Shown: positions 22,330-33,256, numbered from the stretch's first letter. The stretch is DNA of 64,000 bases from Cymbomonas tetramitiformis (GCA_001247695.2 LGRX02027133.1:17072-81071), one strand, 5' to 3'. Notes: a model not told the origin generated them from the letters alone. Program-made: numbers and translations.

Positions 22330-23509
22330 GGACCAATGGTTCCAAGCCCTTGATACCTGTTTGTATGTATATAGAACAAAAACAGATTGGGACCATAGTT
22401 CCAAGCGGATGGACCTATACCGGTCCTTACGGTTGGAACCGTAGTTCCGGGTGGCTGGAACATTTTTGTAAATAACCACTATAAAAGGTCCCATTGAGTT
22501 CCAAGCCGACGTCCAAACGGTTCCTAATGCAGTCCAAACGGTTGGAACCCGTTTGGAATGTCGTCATTATATGGTCCAAGCCGCGTCCAGGCCGCCGGAA
22601 CCCCTTTGGAATCATTAATCATAATATGTCCTACCGGGTTCCAAGCCGATGGTCCAAACGGGTCCTAACGCGTTCCAAGTTATGACCAAGCCGCTGGAAC
22701 CCGTTTGGATTGTCGTTATTATATGGTCCAAGCCGCGTCCAGGCCGCCGGAACCCCTTTGGAATCATCAATCATAACAGGTCCTACGGGGTTCCAAGCCG
22801 ACGGTCCAAACGGGTCCTAATGCGTTCCAAGCTGTTGCCGAGCCGCTGGAACCCGTTTGGAATGTCGTTATTATTTGGTCCAAGCCGCGTCCAGGCCGCC
22901 GGAACCCCATTGGAATCATCAATCATAACAGGTCCTACCGGGTTCCAAGCCGACGGTCCAAACGGGTCCTAATGCGTTCCAAGCTGTTGCCGAGCCGCTG
23001 GAACCCGTTTGGAATGTCGTTATTATTTGGTCCAAGCCGCGTCCAGGCCGCCGGAACCCCTTTGGAATCATCAATCATAACAGGTCCTACGGGGTTCCAA
23101 GCCGACGGTCCAGACGGGTCCTAATGCGTTCCAAGCTGTTGCCGAGCCGCTGGAACCCGTTTGGAATGTCGTTATTATTTGGTCCAAGCCGCGTCCAGGC
23201 CGCCGGAACCCCATTGGAATCATCAATCATAACAGGTCCTACGGGGTTCCAAGCCGACGGTCCAGACGGGTCCTACGGTATTCCAAACCGACGGTCCAAC
23301 GGCTTGGAAACCGATTGGAATTTTATGTAAATTCCAAGGGGGTTCCAAGGGCTTGGATAGCAAATGTCCAGGTCCAAGCCCTTGGACCGCGGCTTGGACG
23401 GGGCTTGGACCTGGACATTTGCTGTCCAAGCCCTTGGAATTCCCAGTGTTAACGCCAACGCCTCTCAAACACATACCTGTCCTACCGGGTCCTATGGGGT
23501 TCCAAGCCG
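22330..23509 (+). repeat. Right subterminal array of palindromic sites, including a 152-bp tandem repeat
   Basis: From about 22,572 to 23,330 there are about five head-to-tail units of about 152 bp, each starting 'GGTCCAAGCCGCGTCCAGGC' and containing several palindromic sites such as GTCCAAACGG...GGAACCCGTTTGGA. Beyond them lie more sites, among them an extended palindrome of GTCCAAGCCCTTGGAC type near 23,365-23,440. The unit differs in length and sequence from the 114-bp unit at the left end, but the short palindrome is shared. Confidence 0.82.
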
Positions 23510-23547
23510 ACGGTCCAAGCCCTTGGAATAATCCTTATTTTGTAGGG
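23510..23547 (-). repeat. Right terminal inverted repeat of the CACTA element
   Basis: Its reverse complement begins CCCTACAAAATAAGGATTAT and continues to GGGCTTGGACC, matching the left end at 12,340. AGA follows it directly. Confidence 0.9.
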
Positions 23548-23827
23548 AGACAGCACACTCATGATGATCCTGGTGTAGGCTTTGAATATGGAGGCGGAAA
23601 AGCACACGCACGCTTCCCCACCCGGCATCTAATGGTTGAGCAACATATGGGGCGGCCGTGTCAAGCTCTGCAAGCAGGGAGCCGCGTCCTGGGAGACTCC
23701 ATGCTGAGCGGCTGAGCGGCTGAGCGGGGTGAATGAGCGGAAGCTCGGTTGAGCCAAACAATGCGCTCCTTGCACGCATACACTGCCGCAGAACGCTGCA
23801 TAGAAACAGGGTGGACTGTGGTATACT

Positions 23828-23945
23828 TGGGTTAGAGCAAATGCAAGCAGGTGCAGTATAATTGTGATATGATTGGGGTAGAGCACATGCAAGCAGGTGC
23901 AGTATAATTGCGATATAATTAAGGAAGGATACATGCAAGCAGGTG
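23828..23945 (+). repeat. Tandem repeat, about 51-bp unit, two to three copies
   Basis: The segment 'ATGCAAGCAGGTGCAGTATA' followed by 'ATTG(T/C)GATAT' occurs twice, and a third partial copy starts near 23,932 with 'ACATGCAAGCAGGTGCAG'. Confidence 0.7.
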
Positions 23946-24667
23946 CAGGTCTCATGGCATCAGAGGCTCGCACCCGTCCATCTTCTCAGGGCAGCTTACC
24001 CGGAGGAGCTCTCGCCGGCGCTCAGTGCTACCAAAGCTGCCGAGAGAAAAATGGATTTCGTAGCTATGGCCAGCGCACGTTGAGTCTGATTTATTCTTTC
24101 CGGCGAGATACTCCACTCGCCTGATGTCATTGCCATTCTTATCTTTTACGATGTCCGCATGATCCTGCGGACAGAAGACACCAGTCAATGCTGGCAGTGG
24201 GCAATGGCATGGGCCTGACAGGTGCGGGGCATGTCGCTGGCATTAGCAGCATGAAGGGGCCCCTCGATGGATTGGAGTTGGGTAGCGTCTCTAAAGGTGA
24301 GGGTTGCCAAACACCAGGGACCTGCTGACTCCACCGGGATGTGGCACCACGCCGCCGCATATCGGCGACTCTGGTCCTCCGTTGGCGGACGTTGGCAATT
24401 CGGTTCTTGAACCATTTCATCGGATTTTGTGTGATAGTGTCAGATTGTGCGGCACCGATTGGTGGACGCATGAGTGGTGATGAAAAAAGGGCGCCAGGCC
24501 CGACATCCAAAGGCAGCCTCGCCATTGGCCCAAAGGAGGAAGCAGCATGCAGGAACCGGGCGGAGGATCGGCACAGAATTGTGGGCAGCAGCAGCCGAGA
24601 GTTGTGCGCGTGCTCGATGCGCCTTGAGAAGGACCCGTCATCATCGCAGTGGGGAAGCTGGCGTAAC

Positions 24668-24830
24668 AAAATGCATCACAGGCTGCGGCGAGCACGCGGC
24701 GGTCATCCTCATCGAGTGGTATATGCATCACAGGCAAAGGCAAGCACGTGGTAGTCATCATCATCGAGTGGCACATGCATCACAGGCTAAGGCGAGCATG
24801 CGACAGTCATCATCATCATCGATGGGCGCA
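24668..24830 (+). repeat. Tandem repeat, about 53-bp unit, three copies
   Basis: Each copy starts 'ATGCATCACAGGC' and runs through 'GCGAGCA(C/T)GCG' to a CATCATCAT-type stretch with 'CGAGTGG'. The last copy has an expanded CAT run. Confidence 0.7.
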
Positions 24831-25928
24831 AACACATGGGTACTGTGCACCCATGGTGGGGACCGGCGCGCTGCACATGCACCCTGGCGGACGAAACCGG
24901 GTGCGAGCAAAGACTATAAAAAAGAGCTCTATCTCGAGAGGGCCCCGCATCGAGTCCCAGGCCGTGAGGCACGGCCAGATACCTGCAGGGCCTCCGTCAG
25001 ATCTTGCCTCTCGGCCAGCTTTATCCCCTGCGCAGCCTCGCCCCACCTGCCTGACCTTAAGGGAATGCCCTCCGACGTAATGCCACGAGTGTAAGAAACG
25101 AGCGCGGCGTGGAATGTCGTCTCGGCCGTACGGAGCGTCACGACTCAAGGGCGTTTGACCGAGCCCGCCATGGAAGGCAAAGCACTTGCACAGGAAAATC
25201 GGCCCTGCCAATCAAAGGGCCGTATGCGCTGTGCGTCTAGCACGGTTACCATACATATGCAAACGAGACTCTTGCAATTTCCCAATCTACGGCCTTGGCA
25301 CTCAGGACACTCCCGTATCCCTGCCCACGTGTGACTACATGCGCCGCCACAGCGGATATCCCACGGCTGCGAGTGGGTCACAGCAGATCACTCGCCTTCA
25401 GGGTATTGTATGACCCTAAAGGGGGTATTGGTCCCCTACTGCACAGTTGGATATGGGGCTATGATCACGGAAAATGTTGCCAAAAGCCGGATTTTGCCCG
25501 AACTTGATCTCAAAGACTTTTAGGGCTACACTACACATGCGTGCAACCCTAATAATTGACATCGCAGGGCTTGGTAACAGATCCCCATCAAACACACTGA
25601 CCAAAAGCCGTCCGCAGATTTACTCCAGAAATGACGTGCCGCTGCAGGAGTTGGGAACTCCCATGGACACCGTTTATTCACGGAAGGAGGCAGACCACGT
25701 GCTAGCGAGATCACGCAGCGATCGGGTCACCACTCTGCAGTCACCGGGCGGCGGCCTTCGACCCTATGGCCGTACGTTTCTCGCATGATTGAGATTCTGT
25801 CTCTGCGTTACTGCCCGCCGGATATCAGCACGTTTGGAAGTTTTGTCCGCGTGCCGGATGCAGGCCACGTTCACAAGATGGAACCTAGGCCCGAGGAGCA
25901 GGTGCATGGCCGAGTTGCTAGAGCAGAC

Positions 25929-26234
25929 CTGCATCGTTTGCGCTACCAGCAACCGGGTGTCCTCCGGTATGACTTCGTAAGTTGCGATCAGACGGTCGTA
26001 CTTCTCCGCGAGGTCTTCGAGGGCGGCCATCAGCGCATCTGCGTTTTCCTGCTCCTCTTGCTGCAGCCCGTCAAACAGCGTCAACAGCCGTTCCTTCCAC
26101 TCCCCCGGGCTCCCATCTGCGACTTTCAGCGACTCCAACGTGCTCTGGATGTCATCGCTCAAGCCAGCGTATTCTTCCCCAAGCTCTGTCACCTCTTGCC
26201 TCAAGCTTGCCCGCAGCGCCGCCGCCTCATCCAC
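25929..26234 (-). CDS. Large polycystin gene, coiled-coil exon
   Basis: An exon of 102 codons between a good acceptor (GCGCAG|GTGGATGAG) and donor (ATGCAG|GTCTGC). It encodes a near-continuous amphipathic helix, 'VDEAAALRASLRQEVTELGE' to 'ALMAALEDLAEKYDRLIATYE', rich in Glu, Leu and Ala with heptad spacing. Such long helices occur in the juxtamembrane region of algal polycystin-type proteins. It sits between the ectodomain exons (30,003 and higher) and the channel exons (11,150 and lower), on the same strand, so I infer it is part of the same gene. It could instead be a separate gene. Confidence 0.45.
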
Positions 26235-26472
26235 CTGCGCACTCACCACACGTCCGCCCCTCCCCCGTGGGTCTTGTGGGCCAACATGCGATACCCACCA
26301 TTTACGGTGCACATGATGGGTGGGTTGGTGTGCGCAAAGTGCGCTTAGACCCGAACACCATCCCTGCGTCATGAGCGCCATTGTGCAGAATGACCTCATC
26401 CCGCTGAATATGAAACATATGTTCAGTATGATACCCTTTATGAGAGCCCCTTACCCCCAACACCCCCCCTAC

Positions 26473-26882
26473 TGTTGAAATCTGCAGTGTCTGCTGATCA
26501 GTTTGATGTAAAGCATGACTGTCTAGGCCTTGCACAGCAGTCAGGATGCTCAAACCCTGAAGGAACCCTGAAGAAACCCTATGAAACCCTTAGATCTAGA
26601 TCTAGATCTGCTGAACTAATCGTGGCCGTTGGATCATATGATGACCATCGGCAAGACACAGTGTGTAATAGTTCATCGGCCCATCGCAGACGTGTCACTG
26701 CAGTCGTTATGAACTCGACAGTGGCACGTCAGACTCTATTTAGTGAACTTTCACTTAGACTGCCCAATCAGTAATGATTGGGTGCTAAAGTTCGTGGCGT
26801 TTCAAGCTGCGAACTGCTATATCTTTTGAGAATGAAAGTTTTCGCTCGCTTTTTGCAAATAACCCTGTACTGAATTCCAAAA
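26473..26882 (+). repeat. Left (5') LTR
   Basis: It starts TGTTGAAATC and ends GAATTCCAAAA, with an AGATCT-rich stretch inside. It matches 29,374-29,785 almost throughout. Confidence 0.9.
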
Positions 26883-26896
26883 GGTTATGGGCCCAC
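26883..26896 (+). other. Primer-binding site matching the anticodon arm of initiator tRNA-Met
   Basis: GGTTATGGGCCCAC follows the LTR directly. Its reverse complement, GTGGGCCCATAACC, equals the anticodon stem-loop of plant-type initiator tRNA-Met (anticodon CAT inside). Copia of Drosophila is known to use a half tRNA-iMet cut in this region as primer. The match is internal to the tRNA and not at its 3' CCA end. Confidence 0.72.
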
Positions 26897-26965
26897 TTAC
26901 ATTGTAAGTGAGGATCCATTTTTGTTTATCACGCAAATTTTCCGCTGCGTGTAAGAGAATTCACT

Positions 26966-29170
26966 ATGGTCAAAGGGAGTAAGAGCTATAGCCAAGCTGC
27001 GACACCGCCACCTCCTGGTGGCGCGCCAGAATGTGAAGTGTCATATTCTGGCGAGTCGTCTTCGCGAGATGTTGCGCTGAGTAGTCAGCAGGAGCAAATC
27101 TCGGCGCTTACGGAAATGGTGAAAGGTTTGAGTGCTTAGCTCTACGATATGCGCAGCCTTAATCACCCAGGTCTCAGCGCCACTCCTGTCCCTGAGGACA
27201 AACATCTCACTTCGTCGCCCGCTGGTGGGCGACGTCCTTTACCAGGTCTTTCTCATATGACCAAGGGGCTTTCCGCGGACTCGTACTTTTCTGGCAAGGA
27301 AACTGACCAGGAAGGAATTTGGGACGAGTTTTGTGCGAGAATTAAGCCTTCTTTGCGCCACCCTTCTCTTGCGCTACTGCTTTTGGAATCTACTCCGCTC
27401 CATATGGTGAGGGGGGATGAACTCTATCTTGAGGAAGCAAATCAACTGTTTTATGACTTCATCTGCCGTGTTACCACTGGCACTGCGAACGCTGTCGTTC
27501 GCAGCTACGAACAACATTCTGACGGTCACGGAGCTTGGCTTGAGCTATCCAAATTGCGACGCAACACCAGCGTCGTCTACTTCATCACCCAAGTGAATAA
27601 GCTGCTGTCGCTACCGAAACAACTCTCGAGACTTGCCCCTCCTCTCCCAACGTTTTTGGAGTCGAAGGAGACTCTTCGGCGTATACGCGAGTACTCCGCG
27701 AACGCGCGCGTTACTCCTTCTGGCAAGCCTCTGTGTATGGAGACGGTTGAGACCATATTTTCTGCCATGGCTATTGTGCGACTGCACCCCGAGTATATGC
27801 TCCTCAAGGCCAAATTCATGTCTGAGACCCTGCCGACCGCGAGTGTGCTGTCGGACCAAGTCACATCTCACTACGACACCATACTCGCCCCGCGTGCTGC
27901 CGTGACGCGCGCTGCCCTCGCAGTGAACCACACCGGCGACAATTCTGAATCTGAGGCTGCTGGCAAGGTCCCTTGCTCTATCTGTCACAGACGTGGCCAC
28001 CCTTCTACAGATTGCTTCATCAAGAACGTCGAGAAGCGGGAGGCGTTCTTCGAGAAGGCTTCCCCCTCTACCAAGGCGGCAATTCTTAAGAAGGTTGCGC
28101 ACTACGAGAGGCATGGTAAATTACCGAAGCCTGGTGAGCACCTTGGTGCTGCAGCTAGGCAATCTGAACTTCATCCTGGACTGGAAGAGGCTGGTGAGGT
28201 CCTTTTAGCCATTCGGGAGGCTGGTCCATCTGACTTACACCCTGGTCTGAGCGAGACCGGTGAAGATATATATGCCAGTTATTTCGGCTCTGGGCTATTG
28301 GAATCTGGTAATTCTAGCATCTCTGGCTCGCTGACCCTTTGCCCGGCCTCGGGCCAGCTATCGACGTATCAGGACTCCGAACTGGTGGAGTCATCATTAA
28401 TGGACGGTGCACAATCTGCCCTGAGCTCAGGGTCAGCTGGGGCTGGTAATCTCAACATCTCTGGGTCGCTGCCTTCCAGTTCGACCCCGTGCGAGCCCTG
28501 GATATCTGGTCGGGGCTCTGTACCTGTGGAGTCCCAGTCCTCTGTGTTCCCGGTACTCAATTACTACTCTGTCCTGACGGAGGTGGGCGAGCCTGAGGTT
28601 GTTATATCCCACACTGCTGGCGAGGAGGAGAAGCACTCTGATACTGGTGAGACTTTATTTGCTCTCCGTGAGAGTGGGCAATCTGACTTATACCCTGGCC
28701 TGGAGGACACCGGTAAGGCTTTATTTGCTCTCGGTGAGGGAGGGCAATCTGGTAAATCTGCCTTTGTGGACCCTCCATCCTCTAGACTCGCCCTCTCCGA
28801 CAATTATTCAGTGCTGGACAGAGTGTTGGCGGTGCCTACTGATGCTACTGCTCGCTGTGCTAAGGTGGCCGGGGGGGTGGTGGATCCTGACCTGCAAGTT
28901 GCGCCCCGCTCCACTATGGACAAGAGCGCTGTTCTGGATTGTGGCGCCACCAAGCACATCTTCGACTCTATGAAGGTGTTCACCGAGGATGATGATGGTG
29001 ATCACTTTGGTGACAACTTTGATGACTCCATCCCCGATCTGGACTCGGGCTCCGACTCGCATGAGGATGATGATCCCGAGGCTTGTCAGGTTGGACTATC
29101 TGGACATCCTGAGCTTTATCCTGGACTACGAGTGGATATCTTGACAAGCTACCCCGTGATGATCAAATGA
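26966..29170 (+). pseudogene. gag: Copia gag with C-terminal protease motif, one in-frame TAG
   Basis: The first ATG is at 26,966. A TAG at 27,137-27,139 interrupts the frame, which then runs 673 codons from 27,149. A capsid-like helical part is followed by a CX2CX4HX4C knuckle ('CSICHRRGHPSTDC') at about 27,970-28,015. Then come four or more copies of an acidic unit of the type 'DLHPGL.E.GE.L.A..E.G', and finally 'VLDCGATKHIF' at about 28,930, the retropepsin active-site motif of Copia (usually DSGAT) with Cys for Ser. The frame ends about 75 codons later in an Asp-rich tail, with nothing of integrase or RT. The protein could serve in particle formation, with enzymes supplied by a relative. 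Confidence 0.8.
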
Positions 29171-29340
29171 AGATTGAAGGGGCACCATCCCCACAAACTG
29201 GAGCTGAAGGGGCACCATCCCCATATCACTGGAACTGAAGACTGAAGGGGGCACCATCCCCATAAACTGGAGCTGGAGGGGCGCCATCCCAAGAACTGGG
29301 CATTGCTGACTGAAGGGGCACCATTCCCAAGAACTGGCAG
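29169..29340 (+). repeat. Five short repeats with GGGGCACCATCCCC hairpin cores
   Basis: A unit of 25-45 bp with the self-complementary core GGGGCACCATCCCC and a tail ACTGGAGCTGAA is repeated with changes between the gag stop and the purine tract. It may be part of the RNA packaging or 3' region, or a decayed extension of the gag repeats. Confidence 0.65.
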
Positions 29341-29373
29341 TAGGACAACTAGGCAGTCACCCTTTAGAAGGGG

Positions 29374-29785
29374 TATTGGAATCTGCAGTGTCTGCTGATC
29401 AGTTTGATGTAAAGCATGACTGTCTAGGCCATGCACAGTAGTCAGGATGCTCAAACCCTGAAGGAACCCTGAAGAAACCCTATGAAACCCTTAGATCTAG
29501 ATCTGTAGATCTGCTGAACTAATCGTGGCCGTTGGATCATATGATGACCATCGGCAAGACACAGTGTGTAATAGTTCATCGGCCCATCGCAGACGTGTCA
29601 CTGCAGTCGTTACGAACTCGACAGTGGCACGTCAGACTCTATTTAGTGAACTTTCACTTAGACTGCCCAATCAGTAATGATTGGGCGCTAAAGTTCGTGG
29701 CGTTTCAAGCTGCGAACTGCTATATCTTTTGAGAATGAAAGTTTACGCTCGCTTTTTGCAAATAACCCTGTACTGAATTCCAAAA
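29374..29785 (+). repeat. Right (3') LTR
   Basis: It starts TATTGGAATC right after the purine tract AGAAGGGG (29,366-29,373) and ends GAATTCCAAAA, followed by the CCTAC duplication. The first bases TA instead of TG show a point change at the terminal dinucleotide. Confidence 0.9.
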
Positions 29786-30002
29786 CCTACCGCGAAGCCC
29801 GTGAGCTCGATGCTGACCGCTCTGCGGGGAGGCTTGGAGCTGGGCTCGTGCGCCTTGGATCCGCCGTGCGCCTGTTGTTGCCGTGCGCCGTCCTCGCGCC
29901 ATTGTTTCGGTGTGGGCACGTCCACGTGTGCAGCCTTGGAGAGATGCCATATTCGGTCGTGGAATTGCTGGCGCATGGCGCGACGTGATCCAGGCGCCCA
30001 CC

Positions 30003-30495
30003 TCCGATGTCTGCCGCGAGGTGGTGGCCTCTTCGGAGGCTTCGGCGATCTCCGTGGTGATGTTGACGCCGTTGGCTGCCGCGGCTTGCGCTAGGGCCGT
30101 GGTCATGCTGTCGCCCTCCGTTGAGGCCACTAGCGCGGCGGCAACGGCCTGCGCGTGCTGCATCAGGGCGTCGTCAGACTCCACCGCCTGGGTGTCCAGG
30201 AGTCGCCGCGCGCCTGCACTGCTTGTTGACGTCGCTGCCACTCTCGTAGTCAGACTCATCTGGATATCCAGGAAGAGCGCTCCCCGCTGCTCAAGCGCCA
30301 TGCCCGTGCCGCCACTCGAGGATGGCGCCGCCGCCGTCATTCCCGCCGCATCCCTCACCGTCACCGATATGACAGTGACATCCTCCGGCAGCAGCTCCTC
30401 GCCACCAGTTGTGAGGCTGACGTTTCCCAGCAGAGTCGCAATTCCCTGTTTCCCACAACCGGCGACCGAAGCGCACTCCCGCTCAGACACACACT
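30003..30495 (-). CDS. Large polycystin gene, ectodomain exon
   Basis: An exon of about 164 codons between an acceptor (GGTTCAG|TGTGTGTC) and a donor (TCGGAG|GTGGGC). It encodes a beta-rich start with three Cys ('CVSERECASVAGCGKQG'), a 'LLPEDVTVISVTVRDA' strand pair, a 'GARRLLDTQ' segment and an Ala-rich helix ending in 'GVNITTEIAEASEEA'. The 'RRLL' step after a strand pair is frequent in extracellular parts of green algal channel proteins. No known domain is recognised. Order and strand agree with the large gene model. Confidence 0.48.
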
Positions 30496-31436
30496 GAACC
30501 GCACGAGGCACGCTGACGCATGGGCTGCCAGGTCAGGACAGCCCGCCATCACCCCAGCGGATCAGAGAAGCTGGCAGGAAGGAGGCACGCCCGTGATAGG
30601 ATTCCGCATTATACACAGAGAAAAGCAGCATGGCGGATGGTGTGGCCCACACGCATGAAGCACTGCTCGATACGCAACGTTGTGGATCACCACTCATGTG
30701 CCATGGGACACCGGGTATGACACGGGCACCGGGTGTGACAGGGCGAGAGCGTTTTCGGGTGGCATGCCCCCCAGGGCGCTCACTTAACGCATAGTGAGTT
30801 GCGCCCGCAGATTCGATGCATGGAAGCAGAAACCAACATACCGCACCCTGCCTCACCTTGCTGCAGCGGCAGACTGGTCTGCTCCATTCTTCAAGAGGCA
30901 GTACCCGTGAGAAAGGTACCACGAGGACGGCGCGGCCACACTTTCATGGTCTCACATGCCTCAAGTGGTGAGCTTTGAACGCTTTGAAATGCTGGCCAGA
31001 ATCAAGAAGGATATCATCGAAGCGAGTTTGTGCCGGCACGCATAGGCACACTCAGGAATGGATACCCGCCTCGGCGCACAGAATGTTCGAGTGGCGCTGT
31101 AAACGCCATTCAGTGCCAGCTTGATCCTATATGTGTACAAACAGACACGGTGCACGCAAGGACACGCACAGATTCGGACGAATCGGAGGATCCAACGGCC
31201 CTCTTCCGCCAGCAATATTCTCCGGTGCTCCGTATGAGCACAGAACAATGCATGTGACGATGGTGAAGGTGCACTACTCAGAGTAGCCGCGCAGGAGACA
31301 CATGCCCAGGGCGTGCTGCTATGCAAGGGGCGGGTACCTCGGCTCGACAGCTTCTGAAGAACGCAGAGCTCCGGCGCGCAACGCGGGGAGGACACTCACG
31401 GCAACGTGCGGGGCGGAAGCGGCGGCAGGCTTATAC

Positions 31437-31620
31437 CTCCCGGAAAGCGGCGTTCTCTGTGCTATTACCATCGGCCAGCCTCGCAGCTTCCTCTTCAGCT
31501 GTAAGGACATTCGTGGTGCCTGCGGACATGTTCAGCGTGGTCTGCACGATCGCTTCTTCGGTGACAGCGATGTACTGTCTCGAGTATGCTATATTTTCGC
31601 TGCTATCAATCGCCGTGAGC
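31437..31620 (-). CDS. Large polycystin gene, short ectodomain exon
   Basis: A frame encodes 'LTAIDSSENIAYSRQYIAVTEEAIVQ' and then a stretch of Ala, Glu and Asn up to a donor CGGGAG|GTATAAG. Composition and two possible N-glycosylation sites (NMS, NST) are like the neighbouring ectodomain exons. The acceptor is not certain. Confidence 0.38.
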
Positions 31621-32369
31621 ACGTATCCATATTTGCCTGCTCGCCATTCAGGGCCCCTTTGCTCAGGCCAAGGTCTGGCTCACTCTTATTTCCGCGGCAT
31701 GCTCAGGGAGGGGGGCTACGAAGCGTGGATCAGGGTGAGGTACTCCCAGATCACCCAATGTGGGGGTCGACTGCACTGGATTCCTGCCTGGGCGTTGCAG
31801 AATCTCCAGGGGCGCATGGCGGGCAGGCCAGGCAACTAGACTGCGCTTGTCATCAGGAGCTAGAGGCAGGGCGGCTGCGGTGGTGCCTGTGCCAACGGCT
31901 TCTTCTTGGAGAGCATTTAGGGCCTAACCTAGCCGGTGGGGCTGGAGCCAGCTCGGTACGCCAAGCGGGCCAGAGAGTCTGTCAGGCACTCCCCTGGTCG
32001 CTGCGCAGGGATGGGAGAGCAGGCATCGTGTGGAACGCAGTGCACGTGATTGCTCGGGAGAGTAGTGCAGCCGCAGAAGGCGCACAGGGCGACGCCACCC
32101 TGGCAGCCTGAGGCAGGGCATAGGTGGGGAGCGTGCGAGGTGCACGAGCCTTGCCGCAAAGCATGCTCTAGCCCAGCCGCTTCCCTCGAGCTGCAAACCA
32201 CCCGACAGTCTCGAGAGTCGCTCGCTCAGCCAATGGGAGAGGAACAGGAGAAATACTTTCAGGCTTGCAAAAAGTGGATACGCGGAGTGGACAATTATCG
32301 AGGAGCTCGTGCGGTGCATCTTTTTGCCACCTGGACGACTGCGGCGAACTTACCCGGGAAACAGAGGTG

Positions 32370-32715
32370 GGATTGCTCGGGGCTGCATTTATTTGAGCTG
32401 CAGTCGTCGCAGAGCATATCCTGCCGCAGCACGATGGAGGCCGACACGTCCCCAGAGACGTCGTCGGTGGCCGTCGCCAAGCAAATGTGCGGGGGGCCCA
32501 GATCCGCGTCTGCAGAGGAGTTGCAGCGCCCGAGGCTCGCGGATGTCGTGGCATTTGCATAGATGACCCGCGCCGTGGCGGAGTGCAGCATGGCGATGAC
32601 GGGGGGCGCAGTGTCGGGCGAGGCTTGCTGGGAGAGCAGCGTGGCGCGGGTCTCGCACGGGATGTCCGAGCAAGCGAGGTCATCGCACAGCTCCTCGCCG
32701 CTTGCGCACTGGTCG
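32370..32715 (-). CDS. Large polycystin gene, HYR/DUF5011-like ectodomain exon
   Basis: It encodes 'DTAPPVIAMLHSATARVIYA' and, later, 'CLATATDDVSGDVSASIVL'. The pattern D.APP.I..L......Y......C.A.DD..GD....I is that of HYR/DUF5011 immunoglobulin-like modules, here with extra Cys pairs. Such modules form rod-like extracellular stalks. Splice ends are approximate. Confidence 0.5.
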
Positions 32716-33256
32716 TGGCACCACACCATCCCCCACGAAGCTAAGCCCCATCGATGCTTGAGCCGGAGTGCCGCACTTACTGCCCGGCATGGCTGACATA
32801 GGATGCACAGCTCTGCGCTCTGTACAATGCATCCGGCCTGTCGCCGAGCCTGCCCTGCCGCGCAATCGTTTTTTCCTGAACAACCAGCGCATCGCGCTGA
32901 GATAATTTGAAACCCCATCGGACTGCTCTCGAACAACAAAGCTCGCATCGCTCTCAAATTACACCCGTTGAATTTGAGCCACTCGCCACTCCCTTCCCTG
33001 TTGACCTAACCTTCAGCGCCAACACTAAAATACAATGATTTGTGTCTGGACTTGATCACGGATGGAACGCACCCAGCACACACCAAATGAGCGGGAACAT
33101 CATGGGCCACGGAAGGTCTCCAGTGTCGTGTACATGTTAGGGTATGTATCAGAGTGCCCATGCGCCCGCATAGCGCCAGGTGGCAACGCTTTGGTGCACT
33201 CACCGGTTGGCTGATGGTCACCGTGCGTGACGCGCTTGCATTTTGTGCGGGCGTCA

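Larger units (their letters stand above)
12340..23547. mobile_element. Complete CACTA/EnSpm-type DNA transposon, 11,208 bp
   Basis: The ends are inverted repeats: CCCTACAAAATA(G/A)GGATTATT at the left and its reverse complement at the right, extending through a TCCAA-(A/G)GGCTTGGAC palindrome. Both ends are flanked by AGA (12,337-12,339 and 23,548-23,550), a 3-bp target duplication as expected for the EnSpm/CACTA superfamily. Inside are a spliced Tnp2-type transposase gene on the minus strand and a second spliced gene on the plus strand, with repeat arrays next to each end. The first three bases are CCC where classic elements have CAC. The element interrupts the minus-strand polycystin gene, apparently in an intron. 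Confidence 0.88.
23548..25928. other. Gene-free stretch (probably intron) right of the CACTA element
   Basis: No exon that I can support. Short frames overlap on both strands. It holds two small tandem repeats, at 23,828-23,945 and 24,668-24,830. Confidence 0.4.
26473..29785 (+). mobile_element. Non-autonomous Copia-type LTR element carrying gag and a protease remnant only
   Basis: Two direct LTRs of about 410 bp flank an internal part with one gag-protease frame and no integrase, reverse transcriptase or RNase H. The element is bounded by CCTAC on both sides (26,468-26,472 and 29,786-29,790), a 5-bp target duplication. A primer-binding site follows the left LTR and a purine tract (AGAAGGGG) precedes the right one. 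By eye the LTRs differ at roughly ten to fifteen positions, so the insertion is fairly young. It lies between ectodomain exon 30,003-30,495 and the coiled-coil exon, that is, in an intron of the large gene. Confidence 0.88.

Noticed and set aside
22572..23330. CRISPR-like or centromeric array
   Set aside because: The 152-bp units lie next to a transposon end and carry its palindromes; they are subterminal repeats of the CACTA element.
24139..25211. Overlapping ORFs of 130-206 codons on both strands
   Set aside because: They have no domain, splice or composition support and overlap one another; probably intron sequence.
29532..29732. Short ORF in the right LTR
   Set aside because: It lies wholly in LTR sequence and also exists as a variant in the left LTR; it is not a gene.
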